Shown here piece after piece: positions 50,975 through 60,800 of a DNA stretch of 64,000 bases. Each line of letters begins with the position of its first letter. Positions within the stretch are counted from its first letter, which is position 1. Source of the DNA: Halomonas sp. HAL1 (GTDB lineage: Bacteria; Pseudomonadota; Gammaproteobacteria; Pseudomonadales; Halomonadaceae); contig NZ_CP130610.1 in assembly GCF_030544485.1 (NCBI RefSeq), positions 310,001 to 374,000 on the forward strand, given 5' to 3'. Made by a program: the position numbers and the translations under genes. The notes below the pieces were generated by a model, which was not told where the DNA came from, did not search any database, and saw only the letters and a program-made list of their open reading frames with translations.

Positions 50975-52389
50975 GCGGTGATCTCCTTGGCGGGGGCTTC
51001 CTGGGGAATGAGGGGGTGATACGACAATGCCAGCTCGCCATGGGCAATTTCGTGATGGAGGAAGCGGGCATGGAACTGGAAGTCTGGGAGTGCCATGACC
51101 CAGTCCAGGGCTTCGAGAAGATCGTTGAGGGCGTAGCCCGCCAGGTGGCTGCTGAGGTAGTCGTGCAGGGAGGCGTGAAGGTCCTGGCAGTCGCCCGGTA
51201 TCGTCCATGCTTCGAGTAGCGCCTGAATCTCGTGCTGGCGCAGTTGTTCTCGCAGCTCTGCCTCTGAGAGTCCCGCTCGTGTAGGGTCTACGGTGACAGT
51301 CCCGGCGTGGTCCAGCTGGGCGCGCAGCTCTGCTATTCGCCGATCGGTGAACTCCTCAATGTCAGCCCGGTGGTCGATGTCGTGCCATTCCAGGCGGGTA
51401 AAACGCATCCGCTTAATTCCTTCGAAGGTGCCGGGCGACTGGATGGCGGGGTGGCGTACCGGGATGTAGAGGTTGCGTAAGTGGTCGTCGTGGCGCTCCT
51501 CCGTGGCGAGACGGATGGCATTGAAGGCGCGCTCGATGGCGTCGTACTGCTGGCGCTGCTGCCGATCTTGGCGGACGTAGCGTTCAAGTGAGAGGCGTAG
51601 TGCATCGATGTCTTTGACATAGCTCTGGATGGCATTGGCCGAGAACTGCAGCTCTTCATTCAGCGCCGGTTGGTCGCTTTCGGCGGCCAGTTTGGCGATA
51701 CGGCGTATGGCCGTAATCGCCGGGATGCCCTGCTTGAAGAGCGTCTTGGGATCGAGAAACTCAAGGGCAGGCAGGATGTAGCGCTGGTAGATGCGGTTAA
51801 TGTGCTCGAGGGCCCTTCGGGTTTCCGCCGAGCCCTCGAGGCTCCCTACGTCCTGCTGCTCCACCAGATCCGCCAGGTGGTCCCCCTGTGCTTCGAGCGC
51901 CGCGACGCTCTCCTGCATCTTGCCGAGAGTATCCTGTATCCGACGCCGGAGCAGGCGCAATTCATCGGTGAAGTTGTCGTTTTCCAGGTCGATCGGCTGC
52001 TCCTGGAAGGCCACGAGACTCTGGTTGAGACCGTCGCGTAGGCCCTCAAGCTCGGCTTGGCTCAGCCCTCGCATTCGCCCGACATCGAAGTGACGCAGCA
52101 TGTCTACGACGAAGGGCGCGAGCACCAGCGTGCCGCGGGCAGGGTCTATGCGAATGATAAGCCGTTCACGTAACAGGTTTTCTTCAGCGAGGGTGTAGCG
52201 AATTCGCTCGCACTCTCGGTGGTTACCTTGGGCGGCCTCCGCCTTAATGGCCTGGCGCACGATGGAGCGGTAGAGTCGGGAGGGAATCTCCACGTCCCCG
52301 TCGTGCTCCTCAATGTAGGCCACCAGTTCGGTGAAGAGTTGTCGATGCTCGATGATCTGCTTGAGTACGAAGGGCGACTTGATGTTCAC
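50971..52389 (-). CDS. jetA: Wadjet-type SMC complex subunit JetA (kleisin, MukF-like)
   Basis: JetA is the kleisin that bridges the two SMC heads. The start is GTG 52389, overlapping the jetC stop as GTGA. It is 472 aa, starting with a winged-helix-like N domain (IIEHRQLFTELVAYIEEHDG, LRERLIIRIDPARGTLVLAP), then a long helical middle rich in Glu, Gln and Leu with coiled coils (LRRRIQDTLGKMQESVAALE), and a C-terminal region with helices typical of MukF-like proteins. Identification rests on position and architecture. Confidence 0.8.
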   Translation of the reverse strand: MNIKSPFVLKQIIEHRQLFTELVAYIEEHDGDVEIPSRLYRSIVRQAIKAEAAQGNHRECERIRYTLAEENLLRERLIIRIDPARGTLVLAPFVVDMLRHFDVGRMRGLSQAELEGLRDGLNQSLVAFQEQPIDLENDNFTDELRLLRRRIQDTLGKMQESVAALEAQGDHLADLVEQQDVGSLEGSAETRRALEHINRIYQRYILPALEFLDPKTLFKQGIPAITAIRRIAKLAAESDQPALNEELQFSANAIQSYVKDIDALRLSLERYVRQDRQQRQQYDAIERAFNAIRLATEERHDDHLRNLYIPVRHPAIQSPGTFEGIKRMRFTRLEWHDIDHRADIEEFTDRRIAELRAQLDHAGTVTVDPTRAGLSEAELREQLRQHEIQALLEAWTIPGDCQDLHASLHDYLSSHLAGYALNDLLEALDWVMALPDFQFHARFLHHEIAHGELALSYHPLIPQEAPAKEITA

Positions 52390-55373
52390 AGATGGTCCTC
52401 CTCTTCAGGGAGGGGCGCTCCTTCGCTATCGGTGTCTGCCGCGCGCACGGTGAGCATCCCTTTCCGGGTGAGAGACTCGCAGAGGCCGTGGTGAACGACA
52501 GTGCGATTCTCGGCATAGGCTCGGCTGGCATGGAACAGACCCAGGTGGACGTAGTTGCTAAGTACCTGAGTGATTTTTGAGTCTCGGTTGGGGTTGGCCA
52601 CGAATAGGCAATAGCCGTGCTGCTCGGCCATCTGGCGGGCGGTGCGCATGTTGCGGGTAGCCAAGGAGCCGAATTCGTCCATGACCAGCGGCATGGTCAC
52701 CTGGGCATCCCCGTCCATCAGGCGCGACATCAACACCGAGAGCAGGTTAGTGGTGATCATCATGGTGGTGCCGTTGGACTGGGCATTCGTCGTCCAGCCT
52801 TCTTTGCCCCGCTTGCGGTACTTGTAGTGCACGCTGGCGAGTATCTTGTCTAGGCTGAGCAGGATGCCGGTACGTCGGGCATCGGCGTTGAAAAAGTCGG
52901 CCTGAAACGCTTTGAGCTGCTCGTAGACCTTGCTGTCCTGCAGTTCGTCGCTGAGGAGGTCGGCTTTCTCGAGGTCAGCCAGTAGCTGCTCGAAGCGCGG
53001 GTGAAGCCGGTAGTCCACTCGCACTTCCTCAAGGTCGGAGATCGAGAACTGTCCCATCTCCGCGTTGATACGGCTCATGAAGGCAGAGACCTGCTCCTTG
53101 GCAGTGCGCAGAATCTCAACCTGGGAGTGTGTCGTCTTGTTATGGCGATCAACCTGATGGCGGTAGTTGGCCTCCTGGGTGTCGAGGTTGTCGAACACCG
53201 CCTTCAGCTGGTCGTGGAAGTCTGCCACCTGATCGCCGGTGAAGGATGACAGGTGAGCCTGGCTGTTGGCGTTGGACAAGATGCTCCTAGCGAGAAGCTG
53301 GCGGAGTAGTTCGTGCACCTTGTTGCGCAGTGTACTCAGCCCATCGACATCTTGCTCGAGCGCCTCGATGTTGGCCTCGCTGACCTCGCAGGGGGTTGGC
53401 GTCAGCACCTTGTGGCGTCCTTCGAGAATGTTATTAGCATCCTTGCCGATGCGATCGAGGCGCTGCTGGATCGAACGAATCTGCTGCGCCTGCTCTTGAA
53501 GAATCTTTTGAGCCTGCCGAGCCGTCTTGCGCTGGACATCGACTTCGTTCCAGTCGGTTTCTGCCTTCTCTTGCTGGCGCTGTTGCTCTTCCAGCTTGGC
53601 CTCGAGTTCCCGTAGGTCACCCTCTAGGGTCTTCAGTTTCTGGTTGTTGGCGTCCAGGGCGTTAAGGGCGTTCTTGTCATCCTGAGCCTTGATCAGCTCC
53701 TGCTCAGCCTGCTTGCGCCGTCTGGTGATCTCCTCGGGGCCCAGGGTCGCCTCTTCCCTTAGCTTATCGCGACGGCTTTGATCGTGAGCGATCGACTCGT
53801 TAAGCATATCCAGATTGTTCTGCATTGTCTGGTGGGTCTGCTCGGCGTCATATCGTTGGTGGAGAATGTCGCCGAGAGCGATGCGTTCTGGAGGATGACC
53901 CAGCATTAGGTGGCCATCTTCGGAGTGGAACTGCTGACTGAACTGGACGAATGCCTGCTTTTGCTCTGGGGTCAGTGTCCCATGGGTAGTTCCTAGTGAG
54001 CGGTTCAAGGAGAAGAGAATATTGGCGTCACGCACGCTGAGATCATCCAGTAGGGTGGGGGCGCGATTGGATAGTTGTTCTTCCAGGTGCTTAGCCTGGC
54101 GCGTGTTCTTCTCGAGGCGTTGACAAATCAGGGAGTATTCTTGCTGGGCCACGGCCTTATTGTTGTAACCCTCTATGTCTTTGACCTGCTCGGCGATATG
54201 CTCCTCTAGGTTTTCTATGATCTCCTGGCGAGGCGTGCCAGTGGGAAACTCATTCAGAGTGGCGTTGGCGTCGTTGATATCCTTGCGCAGGTTGTCTGCC
54301 TGCTTGCCAGTGGCCTTGATCTCCGCGGAAGTGTTGGTGACCGCTTTGCTACTTTCGCGCTTGATGCGCTCGAGGTTCTCTGCCCTATTTTCGGCGTTAG
54401 TGAATGTGTTGGAGGCGTGTACCAGCGCCTCCGTCAGCCGTTCCTCCTCGACGGCAACGCTGTCATGCAAGTCGGCATAGGCCTTTGCGGTTTGGCAGCG
54501 TAGCTGCTGCTCGTGAAGGAACTGCTCGTGGAAAGTCATCCAGTTATCGGAGGCGTTACGAATGCGCGTGATGCGATCGCCTTCGTCGCGCAGCTGATTG
54601 GCTTCCTCCACGATGGCGTTGAGGTCGAGGTTCAGCTCTTCCTGCTTTCTGCTTTTCTGTCCCTCAATGATGGTGGCCAGGGTGTCTGGCAGGGTACGGT
54701 CGTTCGATGCCGAAATGTCGAAGGCAAGGTGTACCAGCTTGCGCCAAGCGTCCATTTCTCTCTTGCCGGCACCGTTGCGCAGGGGGAGCAGGCTAAAGCG
54801 GCCAGCTTTCTTGTTATAGGGCTGGTTGGTGAACAGGCGCTCCTGAATGGTCTTCCAGTCACTCAGCGGTTCACCACCCATCTCCCGCAATGCCGTTTTC
54901 ACTCCCTGGAGGGTCATGCTTTCGACTGGGGCTCCGATCCCGCCGTCAGCGCCAGATTTGACGTCCCAGAACAGCGGTTCGAGCTCTGCGTAAGGGCAGG
55001 GCACCACCATGCGGGCGTACTCCATCTTTTCGGTGGCACCGCCACGATGCAGGACAATGCAGAAGTCGTCGTGAGAGTTCTCGGCTTCGAGGATGATAAA
55101 GGCCCTGTCCTCGGGAAAGTAGTAGCGAAAGCTCGCCATCCCGTCGTAGAGCTTGCCGTTGGTGCCCCGGAAGTTGAACTTGTTGCCGCAGTTTCGGAAG
55201 TTGACCTCGGGAAGCAGAAACAGTTTGAGGGCATTGAGCATGGAGGTCTTGCCCAGGTTGTTCTCGCCGAACAAGGCCGTGTGCTGGTCGATGCGAATCT
55301 GGGTGTACGCGTAGGCGGCGCTGTTTACGAAGATTAGCTGTTTGAAACGAAAGGTATCAAAGCCCAGATTCAT
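52386..55373 (-). CDS. jetC: Wadjet-type SMC ATPase JetC (MukB-like)
   Basis: JetC is the SMC-type motor that extrudes plasmid DNA. It is 995 aa. The N-terminal head has Walker A GENNLGKTS (residues 36-44) within HTALFGENNLGKTSMLNALK. A long coiled coil follows (about 250-850, alternating E/K/Q-rich heptads). The C-terminal head has the signature-like SNGTTMMITTNLL (near 865), Walker B MPLVMDEFG (near 895-900) and an ELCLFVANPNR-like segment (YCLFVANPNRDSKI). The protein is a little shorter than typical JetC (about 1100). Its N terminus overlaps the jetD end by 17 bases. Confidence 0.88.
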   Translation of the reverse strand: MNLGFDTFRFKQLIFVNSAAYAYTQIRIDQHTALFGENNLGKTSMLNALKLFLLPEVNFRNCGNKFNFRGTNGKLYDGMASFRYYFPEDRAFIILEAENSHDDFCIVLHRGGATEKMEYARMVVPCPYAELEPLFWDVKSGADGGIGAPVESMTLQGVKTALREMGGEPLSDWKTIQERLFTNQPYNKKAGRFSLLPLRNGAGKREMDAWRKLVHLAFDISASNDRTLPDTLATIIEGQKSRKQEELNLDLNAIVEEANQLRDEGDRITRIRNASDNWMTFHEQFLHEQQLRCQTAKAYADLHDSVAVEEERLTEALVHASNTFTNAENRAENLERIKRESSKAVTNTSAEIKATGKQADNLRKDINDANATLNEFPTGTPRQEIIENLEEHIAEQVKDIEGYNNKAVAQQEYSLICQRLEKNTRQAKHLEEQLSNRAPTLLDDLSVRDANILFSLNRSLGTTHGTLTPEQKQAFVQFSQQFHSEDGHLMLGHPPERIALGDILHQRYDAEQTHQTMQNNLDMLNESIAHDQSRRDKLREEATLGPEEITRRRKQAEQELIKAQDDKNALNALDANNQKLKTLEGDLRELEAKLEEQQRQQEKAETDWNEVDVQRKTARQAQKILQEQAQQIRSIQQRLDRIGKDANNILEGRHKVLTPTPCEVSEANIEALEQDVDGLSTLRNKVHELLRQLLARSILSNANSQAHLSSFTGDQVADFHDQLKAVFDNLDTQEANYRHQVDRHNKTTHSQVEILRTAKEQVSAFMSRINAEMGQFSISDLEEVRVDYRLHPRFEQLLADLEKADLLSDELQDSKVYEQLKAFQADFFNADARRTGILLSLDKILASVHYKYRKRGKEGWTTNAQSNGTTMMITTNLLSVLMSRLMDGDAQVTMPLVMDEFGSLATRNMRTARQMAEQHGYCLFVANPNRDSKITQVLSNYVHLGLFHASRAYAENRTVVHHGLCESLTRKGMLTVRAADTDSEGAPLPEEEDHL

Positions 55374-56226
55374 TGGGGAGCTCCGAGGTAGGGGGTGACG
55401 AGATTAGGTAGGTTTCCTGTTCGAGGTGCTTGCCGGTCTTGAAAATCAGTCCGCCGACATGGGCACAGGGCGGTGAGCGGCGTATATGCATGGCCAGCTG
55501 CTCGCGCTGGTCCTTGTCTATGGTGCGAAGGGAGGCTTCGAGCCGTGCCGGCAGATCAGCTGGCGCGAGGAAGTACAGCGGCGGAAGGTTGCCTCGCTGG
55601 AAGAGGGTGTCGCACATGCGAACGCCGCCGATGTCAGGATCGAACAGGCACCCAATCTCCCGGTACTGCTGAAATGCTGGAGTCAGCAGGTGGTTGGTGA
55701 TGCTGTTGCCGCTACCGTAAATGATGTCAGCGTCCTGCCACTCGGGGCTGAGCCCGCACTCGGGGAGTAGCTCCAGCGTGCCGGTGAGGTTCAGAAAATT
55801 TTCGAGGTTCTCCACGATCACTGCGCGCTCAGCGGGCGGGCCGACCGTGCCGGCATTGATGGTACCTTTGGCGTCGATCAGCACTACCTGCGGGTGGGCC
55901 TGGCGCTGACTGCGCACCGTGAGCATGACCCCGCTAACCCGTGCGTTGTGGCTGTTGCCCAGTGCGGCCTGATCGATTCGGGGGGAGGCGTGCTCTGTCG
56001 AAACTGCGGCTTGCCATTCAGTAATCACAGCGGGGTCGATGCCGGTGAAAACGACGAGGTCACGTTTCACATGCTGACGCTCGGCGCGGTCAAGCAAGGC
56101 AGTGATTGCCAGACCAAATTGTTGAGCTGCTTGCCTTAGCCGTTGCTCAGGGACAGGCTGACCTTGCGTCAGCTTGTTCAGGTAGCCGAGAAATTGTGCC
56201 CGACTGACACGGCGATGTGGAGCCAT
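55357..56226 (-). CDS. jetD: Wadjet-type Toprim nuclease JetD (short form)
   Basis: JetD is the Toprim nuclease that cleaves closed circular DNA on the SMC complex. The protein is only 289 aa, against about 380-400 in better-known JetDs. It has an N-terminal about 100-residue helical/winged segment (FLGYLNKLTQGQPVPEQRL), then a Toprim fold with the catalytic Glu139 in VIVENLENF, a glycine-rich IIYGSGNSI and the DxD pair Asp196/Asp198 in CLFDPDIGGVRM. The ATG has AAGGGGAG upstream. It is the first gene of the operon, an unusual position. Confidence 0.85.
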   Translation of the reverse strand: MAPHRRVSRAQFLGYLNKLTQGQPVPEQRLRQAAQQFGLAITALLDRAERQHVKRDLVVFTGIDPAVITEWQAAVSTEHASPRIDQAALGNSHNARVSGVMLTVRSQRQAHPQVVLIDAKGTINAGTVGPPAERAVIVENLENFLNLTGTLELLPECGLSPEWQDADIIYGSGNSITNHLLTPAFQQYREIGCLFDPDIGGVRMCDTLFQRGNLPPLYFLAPADLPARLEASLRTIDKDQREQLAMHIRRSPPCAHVGGLIFKTGKHLEQETYLISSPPTSELPNESGL

Positions 56227-56397
56227 AGCGTCTCCCCTTTCGTAGATATAATTGTTTTATTTCAATGTTTTATGTTGCCATGCCTTTCGCCTGGATGCCT
56301 CGTTTATAAATTTTAAGTTAGGTTTGGTGCCTGTCGCTACATGTTAGGTTTCTTTTTCTTATATAGTAAAAGGCTATGTAATAAAGAATAAGTCAAC

Positions 56398-57825
56398 ATG
56401 CCCGTGCAAGCCGAAGCGGTACCAAAAGATGCTAAAAGCATTGAAGATCAGATAAACCGATTTGGCAGCCATTATGCTGTTCTATGCCATTGGGCCGCCC
56501 AGCAGGATCTCAGTGGCGCACTGGAGCTTGCTTTCTGGACGTTGGGACTGGATCAGCACATCGTCGCGATTGGCAACCTGGTTAATGAATTTCACCATCC
56601 TGAATCAAAAGACATTCTGGCTCGATGGCGGCAAAATCCCACCCTTGCCTCGCTAGATGATCTGGCGAAAGCCATTCGTCAAGATCCCTTGATCAACCCT
56701 CAGTATTCTGCATTTCTTCATGCAGGAGACGCTACAAAAACGAAACAAACATATAAAGGCAGCCTTAAAGAGCAAACGTTTCTTATAACGTTAATTACTT
56801 ACCCGCTGCCTGGGGCGGAGCAATCATCTGAATACGTGTTAAGGCGTGCGCTACGCTTGTGGTTGATCGCGCAGGCGGCGAATCGGGTAGTGACAGAGCA
56901 TTGCTTAGCGGATCGAAATATCAGTACCGCAGCGCGCTTTTTGATTGCAGACCGCTATAAAGCGCAGTGGCAACTCGTTGATGATGTTTTGCGCCGTGCC
57001 CGACGTTACCTGACACCTGATACTTGGACATTTGAACGTTTTACTGACGCGTTGTCTTTGGCAGCTGAGCAGTACAAGCAAAGCCATACATTTGGTAAAA
57101 GTGGCACCGCATTCATCAATGCCATTATCGAGATTGCCAGTGGTGATACAAAAGCTTTCACCACTCAGCGCGATTTCCCTCCGCAGCCTTTTGTGCATGC
57201 TGAGTTATCTGCACCCATTTCTGAGCCGACACCGTTAATAAGCCTTGATGAGTCATCTGAACAGTTCATAGAAGTATGTCCTAACCCGGCGGGGTTGTTA
57301 GATGAAGAGGCTGATGAGGCGATTTACTTACTGCCGGTTGATGCAACAGATACCCAGGCTCAACAAGAACTGACAGGGCGTAGCTTTTATCAACAACAAG
57401 CGGAAACGTCCCATTACCTACCGTGGAGCTATTCCAAGCTTTTGCCACCTGAGCGTTTACTGATTGAGCAGTGGATTGCCCAGCAGCTCAAGCATGCTGA
57501 TCAACGAGAGCGATTGGGCGGAGCGTTAGTGTGGCTCGCGATACGTTTTTCGCGGCCTCTTAGCCAAGTGCTTGCAATGGGCATTGGAGACGAGGCCCAA
57601 GGGGAGTGGTCTTTATCATCAAACCTCAAGCAAATGCACCGCCTGCCACCGCGTCGACGTAATGCCTGGAAACCCGATATCGCCGCGCAACCTTACGTGG
57701 CAGCTGTTCACGAAAAGCAGCGTATTGGACTAATCCCTGAAGTAAGAGAGGCGCTTTTAATCAGTAGTCAAAGCGTCATCGCTGGCAGAGCTTTGGCAAA
57801 GCGCATCACCAGCCCAGAAAATTGA
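56398..57825 (+). CDS. Recombinase-associated protein with a lone arginine-I-like box
   Basis: I do not recognise a named family for this 475-residue protein. Its C-terminal part contains a stretch that looks like the first half of a tyrosine recombinase catalytic domain: GGALVWLAIRFSRPLSQVLA with Arg383 at the box I position, followed by beta-rich, Arg-rich sequence. No HxxR, GH or Tyr motif is present, so alone it is probably not catalytic. It is divergent from jetD across a 171-base AT-rich intergenic region and lies one base before the giant recombinase gene, so the pair is probably an operon. The N-terminal part is helical. Confidence 0.75.
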   Translation: MPVQAEAVPKDAKSIEDQINRFGSHYAVLCHWAAQQDLSGALELAFWTLGLDQHIVAIGNLVNEFHHPESKDILARWRQNPTLASLDDLAKAIRQDPLINPQYSAFLHAGDATKTKQTYKGSLKEQTFLITLITYPLPGAEQSSEYVLRRALRLWLIAQAANRVVTEHCLADRNISTAARFLIADRYKAQWQLVDDVLRRARRYLTPDTWTFERFTDALSLAAEQYKQSHTFGKSGTAFINAIIEIASGDTKAFTTQRDFPPQPFVHAELSAPISEPTPLISLDESSEQFIEVCPNPAGLLDEEADEAIYLLPVDATDTQAQQELTGRSFYQQQAETSHYLPWSYSKLLPPERLLIEQWIAQQLKHADQRERLGGALVWLAIRFSRPLSQVLAMGIGDEAQGEWSLSSNLKQMHRLPPRRRNAWKPDIAAQPYVAAVHEKQRIGLIPEVREALLISSQSVIAGRALAKRITSPEN

Positions 57826-57826
57826 G

Positions 57827-60800
57827 GTGTGGTTTAATGAATGCATGAGCATAGCGTGCCCACGCGTTACCAGCGGTAAGCTGACTGAGGTATGGGGCCA
57901 AACTGTTTTTGATGCCTCAGGCAATCACCATTTCGCGAGGATGCTAACCGCTCACCCCAATAGCGCGTTACCTGGTGCATGTAGCTATGCCAGCTGGGAT
58001 ATCGAGGCGATTGAGCAAGGGCTTGCATTACCTTATCAATTCCAGGGTGCCGAAACGTTACAATCGACGAATCAAGGCAGCTTGTTGGTACCGCTTGAAG
58101 CCCAGCTCAATAGGGCGATTAACGAAGCGACTCAGCAGCTCAAAGAAACGTTAGAAGGCAATGATCTGGTGCGTCTACATAATCAGTGGACCAGCTACTG
58201 TGTCATGGCCCTCTATGCGGCAACGGGGAGCCGGTACCTTAAAGACCCTTTTGAAAGCCCACGGTTTTTTAATCACGACCTCCCAGCTGTGTTTATTAAT
58301 GATAAAGCGGAAGGCAGCGGTGTGCGGAATGGTCGTATGGTGCCATTGGCCGATAAGGCGATTAAGTTTGTCGAGGCTTACCTTTCGTACCTCCAACGTC
58401 TCGCCGAGCATTTGTTGAGCACCCACCCTGCAATATCCTCACGAATTAACACGCTATTAGAATTGCCTGCGAAGGCTGAACAGCCCCTGTTCTTTTTACT
58501 TGATGAGTCGCTCAATTGGCACTCTATGTCAGCGACTGATCTACCAGGTGCCACCTTATTCGACTGGCCACTACCCCCCAATCTTTTCCGTCACCGACTA
58601 GCACAGCAATTACCCTTATTAGGCGTCGATAACGAAGTTGTGGATGGTTGGCTGGGGCATGCGGAAAAAAGTGTCGCCACCTATGGCGACACCTCGGCCC
58701 GCTGCTGGATGGACGATTGGACAGCATATCGCAAAGAGGTCAACGAACTCTTTGAGCGACTATCGTTTGATTTGCTAGCACCACCTGCCTCATTGCCAGT
58801 AGCTGCCGTGAGCAGCTTGCGTGATTCCGCGACATCTTCCCGGGCATTTGGGCAGCGGCTACGCGAAAAAAATCGTCGCTTGGCAACACGAAACGCTATC
58901 AGAGCAGCGCTTAACGATATTGAGTTGTTTCTAAAAGGGCGTGATACGGCCACGCTGTCCGCTGATGAGATCAATCAACTGGGGCGGCAAATGTTGCTTC
59001 AGCAGGGAAAAACGCCTTACCCCTCTGCAGCCTTACGGTTTAGTGTGCTGACACGCTTGCTAGAGCGGCATGAGTCACCGCATCGCCAAGCGTTTCAGCG
59101 CCGTTACATTCCGATGTTGCCGGAAAAAACGCTGATTCATGAGCACGCACCCGCTTACGCTGCATTAATGACTCAATTGACGCATTGGGCATCGACTATG
59201 CGTCCATACGCCACCCGAACCCACTGTTCTAAACGCCAGGCATTAGCGCTCGGTGCGTTACTTTTGTGTATTGAAAAACGTATTTGTTATATGCGCCTGC
59301 TGAAGGATGTGTGCCAAGGGGACAACTTTCGGCTGTTATATCACCGTAAAACCTATTACTTGGAGTATAGCGAACAGTTAGATAGCACCAGCTGGCAAGC
59401 CCCCGTACAGCGGCACACAGTGTCATATCATGTGGCATCACTACTAACTTACGGCCAACGCCTAACATCTACCAAAGCGCTCGACGATCCTTGGACGATC
59501 CCAAAACAAGCGCCGCCTTTGCCTGAGGCGTTGATCCAGTGCTGTGAGAGTCAAGAGTGTATAACGATCCAGCAGATACTTGGGCAGGCGGCCGCTATTG
59601 TCGATCAAGCCAATCTTCTGAGATTACCGGGCGTATTGGCTGGCGCGTTAGCAGGGCGGACAGTGGCCACCAGCCTCCCTATGCAAGCGCACATTCGTAT
59701 GGTGCACGGCAAATCGCTGATGTTCCCACCTTCAGCAGTCAACACTGACGATTTGGAGCTCTCGACAGCGTTGCCAGCGCTATTACGAGCTAATGGCGAT
59801 AAACATGAGCTGCAGCAACAGGCGGTACTTCTTTTTAAAGAGGTGAAGCAAATCTTGGATGGCTACACCAAGGCGCAGGCTAAAATAACGGCAAAAACAC
59901 TGGAGCAACTAGTAACCCAGCGAAACGGTAAAGTAAGTAGTGCCATCATGCTGTTGGTCATCTGGATCGCGACGGTTATCCGGAGTGGTAAGGGGCGAGC
60001 GGGCAGGCGCTTTAAGCCGTTCGAAAGCAGTAGTATTCATCGTTACTGGGGCGCGTTGCGTAAGCTTTTTGAGGAGCTTGCGTACGGTGTCGACCTGATG
60101 GCGATCGGTAGTGAAGAAATCACCGCCTTTTATGCAGGTCTGATTGATTATCAAGAAACCCAGTTGAGCGATATGAGCTATTTTAGCCATCGTCTACGCT
60201 CTTTTCACCGCGTAGCCGCCTCTCTCGGCGTTGAAGAACCGGATTGGGATGAGCTACCCGTTGTAGAGCAAGGAAGACACGTGCGTGCTGAAATGCTCTC
60301 AGAACGAGAATACCTTGAGACACTGAAGCGGATAGAAGCATCGCAACGAGACCCCGATATTGCGTGTTTACTTCAGTTTGTATTGCTATGCGCGTATCGC
60401 TTTGGTTTGCGGCTGGATGAAGCGAGAGGGTTGCTCAGGCGAGATTGGTGTGAATCTCATGGCTACTGCTGGGTTTTGATTAGGAACAATCGTTATCGAA
60501 CATTAAAAAGTGAGGCCTCTCGACGTGCTGTGCCGCTTTTGTTTTCTCTCGAGGCGACAGAGCAACGTATGCTTAACGCTGTGCTTAATCGTCATGATGC
60601 GCTACTGGGGGGCGAGGCGTCCCTACCGCTGCTAGGTGAGATACGCGATGGGAAAGTCGAAGTAGCGCTTAGTGCATCAGCAATCAGCGCTGCTGAGATA
60701 GATGCGTTACGTCACGTGAGTGGCAGCCCAACACTATCACTACATCACGCCCGTCATGCGTTTTACAATATAACGGCAGCCTCTCTGCTACAGCTAAAAA

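Noticed and set aside
50975-51208. Long N-terminal extension of the jetB frame
   Set aside because: It overlaps jetA and is Pro/Arg-rich; the ATGA overlap at 50971-50974 is the convincing start.
54513-55337. 274-residue plus-strand ORF within jetC
   Set aside because: It is antisense to the conserved head domain of the SMC gene; codon pattern shadow.
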